Of a DNA stretch of 14,352 bases, positions 7,643 to 14,334 are shown piece by piece. Source of the stretch: JBBRMQ01 sp038230775 (GTDB lineage: Bacteria; Acidobacteriota; Thermoanaerobaculia; Gp7-AA8); contig JBBRMQ010000093.1 of the NCBI GenBank assembly GCA_038230775.1, positions 1 to 14,352 on the forward strand, in the 5' to 3' direction. The position numbers and the translations under genes are program-made. The notes below the pieces were generated by a model. It ran no database searches, was not told the origin of the DNA, and saw only the letters and a list, made by a program, of their open reading frames with translations. Within the stretch, counting starts at the first letter, position 1; each line of letters opens with the position of its first letter.

Positions 7643-8200
7643 TCACTTTCGGATCACGATCGCCACTCGCCGGTTCTTCTGCCGTCCCTCGGGATCATCG
7701 GAGCCGTCGGGCTTTGTATTCGGCGCGACCGGATTCTTTGCGCCGAATCCTTCCGTGGAGAATCGCATCTTCTCCAGTCCGTGCGTCGTGAACCATTTCT
7801 TCACCGAGTCCGCGCGCTGCAGCGACAGCTTCCGGTTGTAACTGTCCGAGCCTTTCGCATCGGTGTATCCCTCGATGCGAATCACGCCGCCTTTGTTGTG
7901 CTCCTTGACAACGTCGGCGGCTTTCTTGAGTGTCTCTTCCGCTTTCGGCAGAAGGTTCGCCTTGTCGAAATCGAAGAGGACGTCGGCGGAAAGATCGACG
8001 CGGACTTCGGTGTCGGTCTCTTTCACCGCGATGTCCTCGACTTTGCCGCCGATGTCTTCGACCTTGCCGCCGAGGTCTTCGATGTGGAAGACGATATCGC
8101 GGATCTCGAATTTGTATGGCGGACCGGGATCGCCCGGAAACTCCTGCTGCGCCACGAGCGGCGCGGCGGCGAGGCACAAGGCGATGAAGATTCGTCGCAT
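7643..8200 (-). CDS. OmpA-family outer membrane protein
   Basis: This encodes 185 residues from ATG 8200; a GTG three bases upstream (8203) is an alternative. The first ~18 residues (MRRIFIALCLAAAPLVAQ) are a signal peptide. Residues ~38-60 contain two near-copies of GGKVEDI. From ~67 to the end is an OmpA C-terminal peptidoglycan-binding domain: VLFDFDKANLLPKAEETL, then GYTDAKGSDSYNRKLSLQRA and NRRVAIVI. Asp114 and Arg129 sit 15 residues apart, as do the known diaminopimelate-binding Asp and Arg of OmpA proteins. There is no N-terminal beta-barrel, so it is a short periplasmic, wall-binding protein. Its start overlaps the stop of the upstream lipoprotein gene (TGATG), which indicates an operon and coupled translation. 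Confidence 0.9.
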   Translation of the reverse strand: MRRIFIALCLAAAPLVAQQEFPGDPGPPYKFEIRDIVFHIEDLGGKVEDIGGKVEDIAVKETDTEVRVDLSADVLFDFDKANLLPKAEETLKKAADVVKEHNKGGVIRIEGYTDAKGSDSYNRKLSLQRADSVKKWFTTHGLEKMRFSTEGFGAKNPVAPNTKPDGSDDPEGRQKNRRVAIVIRK

Positions 8201-8808
8201 CACTTGCTGATCGGGACGTCGTCCATCGGCCCGAAGTGCGGGATCACGATGCTGATCTTGTCGACGCCGTCAGGCGGCGCGGGGAACTTCGCCCAGCCGT
8301 TCGTGCTCGAGCCGGGCGAGATGTCCTTCAGGCCCTGGCTGCACACGCATTTGTTGCTCGAGTCGCGCGCGACGAAGTACTTCTTCTTGCCGACGGGGTC
8401 GAGAAGCGTGATGCCGCCGACCGAATCGTAATCGCCGATGTGATGGTCCGGATCTCCGAAGTCATATCCGATGCTGAGTTGCTTGCTCGACCCATTGGTG
8501 ATCACGAACTTGAGCGACACGGTGTCGCCGCTGGTACGCTTCAACTCCTTCACCGCAACCGTGACGCCAGGCGTGTCGCCATCCGCCGATGCGATGCCGA
8601 CCGTTGCTGGTGCGGTCGCGGTTGGTGCCGGGGGAGGCGCGGCAGAGGAGGTTGTCGCGGCCGTGGCGGTGGTTGCGGAGGTCGTCGAGGTCACCGCAGT
8701 CGATGACTCGGCGACCGTCGGCGTGGGGGCAGGGGGCGTCTCCTCCTTCTTCGAACAGAACGCCAGAGGAAGTACGAGGAGCAACGAGAGCGCGCGTGGC
8801 TTGAACAT
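8200..8808 (-). CDS. Putative lipoprotein with low-complexity linker and DUF4352-like beta domain
   Basis: The ATG at 8808 (202 residues) is preferred over a GTG at 8814 because AAGGGGG (8814-8820) then sits correctly as the ribosome site. LPLAFC18 is a lipobox-like end of a signal peptide, though Phe just before the Cys is unusual. Residues ~22-70 are a Thr/Ala/Ser/Pro spacer, as in envelope-spanning lipoproteins. Residues ~80-202 form a beta-rich domain: VTVAVKELKR, then KFVITNGSSKQLSI, a close cysteine pair (C154, C156 in NKCVCS), WAKFPAPPDGVDKISIVI and a C-terminal DVPISK. This resembles DUF4352-type domains found beside or fused to OmpA domains. Its overlap with the OmpA-like gene supports a joint role in the envelope. 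The exact function is unknown. Confidence 0.75.
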   Translation of the reverse strand: MFKPRALSLLLVLPLAFCSKKEETPPAPTPTVAESSTAVTSTTSATTATAATTSSAAPPPAPTATAPATVGIASADGDTPGVTVAVKELKRTSGDTVSLKFVITNGSSKQLSIGYDFGDPDHHIGDYDSVGGITLLDPVGKKKYFVARDSSNKCVCSQGLKDISPGSSTNGWAKFPAPPDGVDKISIVIPHFGPMDDVPISK

Positions 8809-8875
8809 GGCCACCCCCTTGCGCCGATTCTACTCGTGCGCGGTTGCCCCGCGCCACATGCGGACGCAGGTCATC

Positions 8876-9002
8876 GTGCCGCCCGCCCACACCGGTCCTC
8901 GCTACGCTCGGGATGACATTGAAGATCCGGCGACAACTCGCGACAAGGTTGACCCACGTGTCATCTTGAGCGTAGCGAGGGACCGGTGTGGGTGGGCGGC
9001 AC
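8876..9002. repeat. MITE-like long inverted repeat (~43-bp arms, 40-bp centre)
   Basis: The left arm 8876-8918, starting GTGCCGCCCGCCCACACCGG, and the right arm 8959-9002, ending CCGGTGTGGGTGGGCGGCAC, are near-perfect inverted repeats with about three mismatches and one extra base. The inner ends are GGATGACA and TGTCATCT. There is no coding capacity and I see no clear target-site duplication. The arms resemble the 'TGTCATCxTGAGCGxAGCGA' repeats common in many bacterial genomes. The element separates the upstream side of the lipoprotein gene from the truncated permease gene. Confidence 0.85.
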
Positions 9003-9049
9003 GCCGAACAATCGCCGATGCAAGCCGATGAAGTTTCTGCACGGCAGCG

Positions 9050-9955
9050 ATGAAAACAATGAGCTGGTTTTCTAGATCGACCGCTTCTAATTTGAATCGC
9101 GGAGGTCGTCCCGAGCTTGTGTCGATGGCCTCGCGGCGCATCTCGCCCGATTACTTCAAGACGATGAAGATTCATCTCCTGAGTGGCCGTGCGTTCACCG
9201 ACCAGGATGTTCTCGATTCACCGCCCGTCGCGATCGTGAGTGAGGCGTTGGCGAAGAGATTCTGGCCGGGAGAGAGTGCGATCGGCCAGCGCATTCACCG
9301 CGCGCCTCCGAACAAGCCGATGATGATTGTCGGCATCGCGCCCGATGTTCACGACGAAGGCATCAGCCGCGACGTCGGTCCGGCGCTGTACTTGCCGGTC
9401 CTGCAGGCCAACGGCATCTACGTCTCGATCGTCGCACGTACGATCGGCGATCCGCTGTTGGCGCGCGACGGAGTGCGTCGCGCGGTGTGGTCGCTCGATC
9501 GCAATCTCACGCCGTCCCAGGAAAAGTCGCTCCGCGAGCTCACCGATGCGACGGTCGATCCGGAACGGCTGCAGGCGACGCTGCTCTCGTCATTTGCAAC
9601 GGTCGCGTTTCTCCTGGCGACGATCGGCATCTATGCGGTGACCTCGTACTCCGTCTCGCAGCGCACGCGGGAGGTTGGCGTGCGCCTCGCGTTCGGCGCG
9701 ACGCCTCGATCCATCTCGATCGAGATCCTGCGTCAAACCGCGCGCTGCGTCGCTGCTGGCCTGGCCGCCGGGCTTCTCATCGCGATGGTGGCCGAGCGTG
9801 TGCGGCTCTTCGTGGCGTACGGCGCCTCCGCCTTCGATCTCAAGCTTGCGGTGACGATCAGCGTGGTCTTGTTCGCGACCTCGCTTCTCGCCGGCTTCAT
9901 CCCATCGCTGCGGAGCCGGTTCGTTACACCGACGCTACTTCTGCGGGATGCGTAA
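9050..9955 (+). CDS. MacB/FtsX-type ABC permease (ADOP-like), C-terminal fragment, probable remnant
   Basis: The 301-residue frame starts at ATG 9050, after an in-frame TGA at 9029-9031, with no ribosome site. Residues from ~28 match the second half of ~800-residue MacB/ADOP permeases: RRISPDYFKTMKIHLLSGRA, VAIVSEALAKRFWPGESAIG, MMIVGIAPDVHDEGIS (MacB-type periplasmic domain). An FtsX domain follows with hydrophobic segments at ~177-200, ~229-250 and ~263-284, and the hallmark SQRTREVGVRLAFGA. The C-terminus is complete. The first half, including the first transmembrane helix, most of the periplasmic domain and any upstream helices, is missing. Residues 1-17 do not look like the family. The break falls just after the inverted repeat at 8876-9002, so rearrangement there probably truncated the gene. 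No ATPase gene is adjacent. It is unlikely to be functional alone. Confidence 0.8.
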   Translation: MKTMSWFSRSTASNLNRGGRPELVSMASRRISPDYFKTMKIHLLSGRAFTDQDVLDSPPVAIVSEALAKRFWPGESAIGQRIHRAPPNKPMMIVGIAPDVHDEGISRDVGPALYLPVLQANGIYVSIVARTIGDPLLARDGVRRAVWSLDRNLTPSQEKSLRELTDATVDPERLQATLLSSFATVAFLLATIGIYAVTSYSVSQRTREVGVRLAFGATPRSISIEILRQTARCVAAGLAAGLLIAMVAERVRLFVAYGASAFDLKLAVTISVVLFATSLLAGFIPSLRSRFVTPTLLLRDA

Positions 9956-10057
9956 CGCCGCCGGCCCGGCGGGGGGACCGCCGGCGGCCCGCCGGCTTCT
10001 CCTCGCGACACTGGCCGCCGAGCCGGCGGCGGTCCCGCCGGCGAGGCCGCCGGCGCT
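9954..10057. repeat. Very GC-rich imperfect inverted repeat between convergent 3' ends
   Basis: The interval between the permease fragment stop and the YfiT-like stop is dominated by CGCCGGC and GCCGGCGG motifs. The left part (~9955-9996, including GGGACCGCCGGCGGC) and the right part (~10010-10057, including GCCGGCGGCGGTCCC) are imperfect reverse complements with arms of ~40 bp. It resembles dispersed GC-rich palindromic repeats and could act as a bidirectional terminator. The stop codon (TAG) of the minus-strand gene lies at its edge. Confidence 0.65.
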
Positions 10058-10586
10058 ACCAGCCGTTGCGTTCGCGAAGGGACGTGATGTGCGCGACGTG
10101 ATGCCGGCCGTGCCATGCGTACATCTGCACCAGCCAGTCGATGGTCACCGCGCCGTACTCCGGATGAATGAACGTACGCCGGAACTGATCTTCGTCGAGC
10201 GACGTGAGGAGCGCCATCCAGCGTTGATGCAGCGAGTCGACGAGATCGAGCGAAACGGCGATCGGAGTGGCGTCGACGTCCGCCAGCTTCGCCCACGCCG
10301 CCTCGTCATACGGCTTGATCGTCGGAGAGTCTTCGGTCAGCGCGAACTTGAGGCGCAGGAAGGCATTCATGTGCGAGTCGGGAACGTGGTGCACGACCTG
10401 TCGCACGCGCCAGCCGCCGTCGCGATACGGCGTCTCGATCTGCGGGGCAGTGAGGCCGGCCACGGCGTCGCGCAGGCAGTTTGGCGTGTCGGCGATCTGA
10501 TCGAGCAGCGTCGTTCGTCGCTCGGCGGTCGTAAAGGGAGCGGGCTGAAACCGTCCAATCGGATAACGCGTGTCGGCGATGCTCAT
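10056..10586 (-). CDS. YfiT-like metal-dependent hydrolase / DinB-superfamily protein (bacillithiol-transferase-like)
   Basis: I chose the ATG at 10586 (176 residues) because MSIADTRYPIGRFQPAP is the typical family start; the frame extends 24 codons further (10658) without family resemblance. Conserved blocks are ETPYRDGGWRVRQVVHHVPD, SHMNAFLRLKFALTED, TIKPYDEAAW and MYAWHGRHHVAHI. His67, His159 and His163 fit the three-His metal site known for Bacillus subtilis YfiT (His67, His160, His164). The family is a four-helix DinB-like fold; some members transfer low-molecular-weight thiols, but the substrate here cannot be told. It is cytoplasmic, with no signal peptide. It is divergent from the F420-reductase-like gene by 107 bp and convergent with the permease fragment. 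Confidence 0.9.
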   Translation of the reverse strand: MSIADTRYPIGRFQPAPFTTAERRTTLLDQIADTPNCLRDAVAGLTAPQIETPYRDGGWRVRQVVHHVPDSHMNAFLRLKFALTEDSPTIKPYDEAAWAKLADVDATPIAVSLDLVDSLHQRWMALLTSLDEDQFRRTFIHPEYGAVTIDWLVQMYAWHGRHHVAHITSLRERNGW

Positions 10587-10693
10587 CGTCGAAGCGTATG
10601 CGGAGCCGGCAAGGCCGACCAGCGCATTGTGCGCATGCAAGGGATGGCGCTTCTTCATGCACGGATCGCGACGACTCGCGCTACAAACACGGG

Positions 10694-11305
10694 ATGAGAA
10701 TCGGAGTCATTGGTTCCGGCAGGATGGGAGTCGCTCTCGGCGCTGCGTTCGCAAGAATCGGGGAAAGCGTGCGGTTCGCATCGCGAAAACCCGGCCGCGA
10801 GCTTGCGCCCGGCGTGAAGTCGTGCGCGTTCGATGATCTAGAGACGGCGGATCTCATCGTGCTGGCGACGTTATGGGAAGACACGCGCAGCTTGTTGGGT
10901 CAGGCGCCTTCGCTGGAAGGAAAGATCGTGATGTCGTGCGTCAACTCGTCGACGCGCGACACGCCGATCACCGTCGGCCTCACGAATTCGGCAGCCGAGG
11001 AGATTGCGCGGTGGGCGCCGGGGGCGCGGGTGGTGGAGGCGTTGAACGGCACGTATGCGGAAGCGGTGGATCTGGCGCCGAACCTGCCGGAGCGGCAGAC
11101 GGTGCTCTACTGCGGAGACGATCGCGATGCGCGTGACACCGTCGGCTCTCTGATCCATCGCCTGGGCTTCGACCCGCTCGATGCCGGTCCGCTCCGCAGT
11201 GCGCGCTATCTGGAGCCGCTCGCGCAACTCGTCGTCTACCTCGTTCGACAGGCTGGCTACGGCCCGATGGGGATTCATCATGTCTGGCCACGCACCGCGC
11301 TTTGA
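10694..11305 (+). CDS. NADP-dependent F420 oxidoreductase-like protein (NAD(P)-binding Rossmann)
   Basis: This encodes 203 residues from ATG 10694; an upstream in-frame ATG at 10598 would add 32 residues unlike the family. MRIGVIGSGRMG places GxGxxG at residues 7-12, directly at the N-terminus. SRKP at 30-33 after the second strand suits binding of the NADP 2'-phosphate. A middle segment, VVEALNGTYAEA, and the C-terminal GPLRSARYLEPLAQLVVYLV match the NADP-dependent F420 reductase/YrrT-like family. That family moves hydride between NADPH and F420 or acts on related substrates; whether this host makes F420 is unknown, so the substrate is uncertain. No clear ribosome site is seen. Its last 26 nt overlap the racemase-family gene if that starts at 11280. 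Confidence 0.8.
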   Translation: MRIGVIGSGRMGVALGAAFARIGESVRFASRKPGRELAPGVKSCAFDDLETADLIVLATLWEDTRSLLGQAPSLEGKIVMSCVNSSTRDTPITVGLTNSAAEEIARWAPGARVVEALNGTYAEAVDLAPNLPERQTVLYCGDDRDARDTVGSLIHRLGFDPLDAGPLRSARYLEPLAQLVVYLVRQAGYGPMGIHHVWPRTAL

Positions 11306-12029
11306 GGCGACAATCGATTGCAGCGTGACGAAACACATCGGCATCGTCGCCGTCAGCGCCGAGGGCGCGGCACTCTGCTATCGGACGATTTGTGCGGAGG
11401 GACCGGCGTTGTTAGGCCGACACGCGCATCCTGAAGTGACCATGCACACGTTTTCGCTGGCGGACTACATGCCGGCCATCGACGCGCGACGATGGCGTGA
11501 TGTGGGCTCCATGCTGCTGACCTCCGCCGAGAAGCTGCGCGCCGCGGGTGCGGAGTTTCTGATCTGTCCGGACAATACCGCCCATCAGGCGATCGATCTC
11601 ATTCGCGATGAATCCCCGTTGCCCTGGCTGCACATCGCCGATGAGGTCGCGCGCGTCGCGTCCGACCGCGGCTACCGCCAGCTGCTCATTCTCGGAACGA
11701 AGTATTTGATGGAAGGTCCGGTCTACCCGGCGCAGCTGCGGTTGCGAACGATCGAGTCCATGGTTCCGGGCGTCGAGGTGCGGAAAAGGATCAATGAGCT
11801 GATCTTCGATGAGCTGGTCTACGGCCGTTTCGAGGAATCCGCACGAGAGTTTTTCCGGCAGGCGATCGCGGAAGGGAAAAGTCGCGGCGCCGACGCTGTC
11901 GTGCTGGCGTGCACGGAGATTCCGCTCCTGATCTCCGAGACCGACTCGCCACTGCCGGTGCTCGATTCCACGCGCATCCTGGCGCGCGCTGCACTGCGCG
12001 AAAGCGTTCAGCCCGTGACGACGCGATGA
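11280..12029 (+). CDS. Aspartate/glutamate racemase family protein
   Basis: From ATG 11280 it is 249 residues, with GGGGA at 11269-11273 as a ribosome site. A GTG at 11325 would give 234 residues beginning (M)TKHIGIVAVSAEGAALCYRT, which is the usual family N-terminus, so the shorter form is a real alternative. Two catalytic-cysteine blocks are present, LICPDNTAHQ (C96) and LACTEIPLL (C211), as in PLP-independent two-base racemases. The conserved ILGTKYLM segment lies between them. Amino-acid specificity (Asp, Glu or other) cannot be read. It is cytoplasmic. It probably forms an operon with the reductase-like gene upstream. Its 3' end overlaps the convergent LysR gene by 22 bp (12008-12029). 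Confidence 0.88.
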   Translation: MSGHAPRFEATIDCSVTKHIGIVAVSAEGAALCYRTICAEGPALLGRHAHPEVTMHTFSLADYMPAIDARRWRDVGSMLLTSAEKLRAAGAEFLICPDNTAHQAIDLIRDESPLPWLHIADEVARVASDRGYRQLLILGTKYLMEGPVYPAQLRLRTIESMVPGVEVRKRINELIFDELVYGRFEESAREFFRQAIAEGKSRGADAVVLACTEIPLLISETDSPLPVLDSTRILARAALRESVQPVTTR

Positions 12030-12943
12030 AGACGCGGCACTTCCTGGAGCGCTTCCGGCCCTTCTCTGGCGACGGACTCGATAAAGGCCTTGAGATAAGG
12101 AAGCATCGGCCGCGTCGCGCTCCGTGCCGCTTTCCAGTGCCGCGCGAATCCCGTGCGCGTGATCTTGACGCCGGCGACGGTGCCTGATTCCAGGAACGGC
12201 GCGACGGCCCATCGCGCCAGTGCCGCCACGCCGACATTCGCCTTCGCCAGCTCGATCATCACCTCGGTCAGCTTCACGCACATGTGCTTCTTCGGCTCGA
12301 TGCCCGCTGGTCGCATCATCCGTTGATAGAGCAGGCTGTCCTTGAGCGAGCCGTACGTGAGCAGCGTCTCATCCGCGAGCTCCGCTACGCGCACATGATC
12401 GCGTGTTGCCAATCGATGGTCGGCACCGACGATGAGAAGCATCTCGTCGTCGAACAACGGCAACATCTCGATTCCCGGCTCTTCCTGATCGGATGTGACG
12501 AAGGCGACGTCGATCTCGCCCCGCCGCAATGCGTCGAACGGCCGGTCAGTGGCGTCGACCTCGATCCGGATCTCGATTCCGGGATAGCGCTCGCCGAACT
12601 GCTTCATCACGGTCGGCAGCCAGTGATAGACGGTGTAGCACTCGGTCGTCAGGCGGATGACGCCTCGCCGGTTCGACGCGTACAGCCGGAGGTCCTCCTC
12701 GGTACGTGACAGATCGTCGAGGATCCGACGCGCCGACTCGAGCACGCGTTCGCCCGCTTCGGTGAGCGTCATCCGACGCGTCACGCGATGAAAAAGGGGC
12801 GTGCCGAGACGCTCTTCGATGTCGAGGAGCTGATGGCTGAGCGCTGACTGCGTCAGATTGAGCCGCTCGCCCGCTCTCGTGAGGTTTCCCTCGTCTGCAA
12901 CTGTTGCAACCAGAAGAAGATGGCGCACCTCGAGGATTTGCAT
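12008..12943 (-). CDS. LysR-family transcriptional regulator, MetR-like
   Basis: I chose the ATG at 12943 (311 residues): MQILEVRHLLLVATVADEGN begins as MetR-type regulators do. The frame runs to 13075 but that part is intergenic. The winged-helix segment covers residues ~5-62, with the recognition region LTRAGERLNLTQSALSHQL, then GTPLFHRVTRRMTLTEAGE. The effector domain contains LTTECYTVYHWLPTVMKQF and FDALRRGEIDVAFVTSD, which resemble E. coli MetR (IECHSCIQWL; GELDLVMTSD). MetR uses homocysteine as co-effector in methionine synthesis; whether this protein does is inference, and no met gene is nearby. It is divergent from the HlyD-type gene and may control that gene, itself, or the convergent racemase pair. 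A promoter at 12950-12978 would start the mRNA at or next to the ATG. Confidence 0.9.
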   Translation of the reverse strand: MQILEVRHLLLVATVADEGNLTRAGERLNLTQSALSHQLLDIEERLGTPLFHRVTRRMTLTEAGERVLESARRILDDLSRTEEDLRLYASNRRGVIRLTTECYTVYHWLPTVMKQFGERYPGIEIRIEVDATDRPFDALRRGEIDVAFVTSDQEEPGIEMLPLFDDEMLLIVGADHRLATRDHVRVAELADETLLTYGSLKDSLLYQRMMRPAGIEPKKHMCVKLTEVMIELAKANVGVAALARWAVAPFLESGTVAGVKITRTGFARHWKAARSATRPMLPYLKAFIESVAREGPEALQEVPRLHRVVTG

Positions 12944-12949
12944 GAATGG

Positions 12950-12978
12950 AGTATAGGAGCCGTTTAGCAATGCGGCAA
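12950..12978 (-). promoter_or_regulatory. Candidate sigma70-type promoter of the LysR gene, possibly leaderless
   Basis: On the minus strand TTGCCG (12973-12978) and TATACT (12950-12955) are separated by exactly 17 bp. The -10 ends 6 nt before the ATG at 12943, so transcription would begin at or next to the start codon. No ribosome site fits in the remaining space. Confidence 0.4.
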
Positions 12979-13016
12979 TCTCATTCATTGCATCGGATGC
13001 ATGAGCTTTACTCATG
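12967..13016. promoter_or_regulatory. Cluster of inverted repeats in the LysR-HlyD divergent region, candidate LysR/MetR operator
   Basis: Three perfect inverted repeats overlap here: GCAATG-N13-CATTGC (12967-12991), TGCATC-G-GATGCA (12989-13001) and CATGAG-CTTTA-CTCATG (13000-13016). The core of the last, TGAG-N5-CTCA (13002-13014), has the 13-bp geometry of the known MetR box TGAA-N5-TTCA and also the LysR T-N11-A rule. It lies ~60-70 bp from both start codons, as expected for an autoregulated divergent LysR promoter. Confidence 0.5.
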
Positions 13017-13074
13017 GCTGGTATGAGGACTTCGCGGTGGTTTGCCGGCGTCGCGACGCGTACCTTTTCGAGCA

Positions 13075-14316
13075 ATGGATATCGAACGTCCTCGAGTGAA
13101 ACGACGCGTGTTCGTACGCGTGGCGGCGGTAGCAGCGGTGGCAGCGTCCGGCGTCCTCGCGCTCTGTCACGTCAAGCCGGCTTCGCCATCCGTGAACGCG
13201 TCATCGCTGTGGATCGACACCGTCCGCCGTGGCCCGTTGAACGTGCAGATCCACGGATCGGGAACGCTCAGTCCCGAGGATGTGCATTGGGTCGCGGCGG
13301 CGAGCGATGGACGCGTCGAGCGCGTTCTCGTGCTGGCGGGGACGAGAGTCGATCCGGATACCGTGCTGGTCGAGATCAGCAATCCGGAGCTGCAGCAATC
13401 GGCGCGCGAGGCGGAGCTCGATCTCGCCGCGGCGCGGTCGGAGCTCGAAACGAGAAAACGTGAGATCGACAGCGCGCTCCTGAGTCAGGAAGCCGTCGTT
13501 GCGGCTGCCCACGCCGACCACGAGGAAGCGCGACTGCGGGCCGCGACCGATTCGGAGCTCGCAGAGGCGGGCCTCACATCGAAGCTGACCGCGAAATTTT
13601 CGCGCGGCCGGGAGAACCAGCTCGCCGTGAGGGTGGCGGTGGAGGACAAGCGCCTGCAGCTCGCGCGGAACGGCCGGAACGCGGACGTCGCGGCGGCGCA
13701 CGCCAAGGTCGCGCGCCTCACCGCACTGGTCGCGCTGAAGCATCAGCAACTGGAAGGGCTGCACGTGCGAGCGGGGAGCGCCGGCATCGTGCAGCAGGTT
13801 CCTGCCGAGGCGGGGGCGCGGGTCACGGCGGGAACGAATCTCGCGAAAGTGGCGGCGCCGGAACCGCTCAAGGCTGCGATCCAGGTTTCGGAGGTGCAAG
13901 CTTCGCAGATCGCGCTCAAGCAGGAGGTCGACATCGACACGCACGTCGGCGTGGTTCACGGGACCGTCGCGCGAGTCGATCCCACAGTGCAGAACGGCAG
14001 CGTCACGATCGACGTCCAGCTGCCGCGCAACCTGCCTAACGGAGTGCGGCCCGACCTCTCCGTGGATGCGGTGATCAATATCGACCGCGTCGCCGACGCG
14101 GTGTTCGTAGGCCGGCCGGTGCAGGCGGACGCAAACGGCGCCGTCACTCTGTTCCGTGTCGACGGAAACGGCACCGCCGCACGGACGCGAGTTCGCATCG
14201 GACGGGCGTCGTACAACGCGATCGAGGTGTTAGGCGGCCTCGCGCCCGGCGATCGGGTAATCCTGTCGGACATGTCCGCGTACGATCGCTTCGATCGGGT
14301 GAACGTAAAGAACTGA
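13075..14316 (+). CDS. HlyD/MacA-type efflux periplasmic adaptor (membrane fusion) protein
   Basis: The ATG at 13075 gives 413 residues; an upstream TTG at 13042 is less likely. Residues ~12-31 are one hydrophobic N-terminal anchor after basic residues. The first half of a biotinyl/lipoyl-like domain is at ~66-103 (GRVERVLVLAGTRVDPDTVL). Next is a long Ala/Glu/Arg-rich coiled-coil hairpin, ~103-226. The second lipoyl half is ~228-260 (VRAGSAGIVQQV, then AGARVTAGTNLAKVAAP). Beta-barrel and membrane-proximal domains follow, ending GLAPGDRVILSDMSAYDRFD, typical of adaptors. Such proteins bridge an inner-membrane ABC or RND pump to an outer-membrane channel. No pump gene is visible; it may lie beyond the right edge. 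The gene is divergent from the LysR regulator, which probably controls it. Confidence 0.9.
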   Translation: MDIERPRVKRRVFVRVAAVAAVAASGVLALCHVKPASPSVNASSLWIDTVRRGPLNVQIHGSGTLSPEDVHWVAAASDGRVERVLVLAGTRVDPDTVLVEISNPELQQSAREAELDLAAARSELETRKREIDSALLSQEAVVAAAHADHEEARLRAATDSELAEAGLTSKLTAKFSRGRENQLAVRVAVEDKRLQLARNGRNADVAAAHAKVARLTALVALKHQQLEGLHVRAGSAGIVQQVPAEAGARVTAGTNLAKVAAPEPLKAAIQVSEVQASQIALKQEVDIDTHVGVVHGTVARVDPTVQNGSVTIDVQLPRNLPNGVRPDLSVDAVINIDRVADAVFVGRPVQADANGAVTLFRVDGNGTAARTRVRIGRASYNAIEVLGGLAPGDRVILSDMSAYDRFDRVNVKN

Positions 14317-14334
14317 TATGGAGCTCTGTGCCAG

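Noticed and set aside
7638..7658. Inverted repeat CGTGATC-N7-GATCACG across the OmpA gene stop codon
   Set aside because: The stem is only 7 bp with no T-tract on either strand, so it is not a convincing terminator; it may be chance.
8902..9141. Minus-strand frame of 79 codons over the MITE-like element and the permease start
   Set aside because: It runs through the inverted repeat, shows no motif and no ribosome site.
13201..13959. Minus-strand open frame of 252 codons within the HlyD-type gene
   Set aside because: It is an Arg/Leu-rich antisense shadow of a well-supported adaptor protein.
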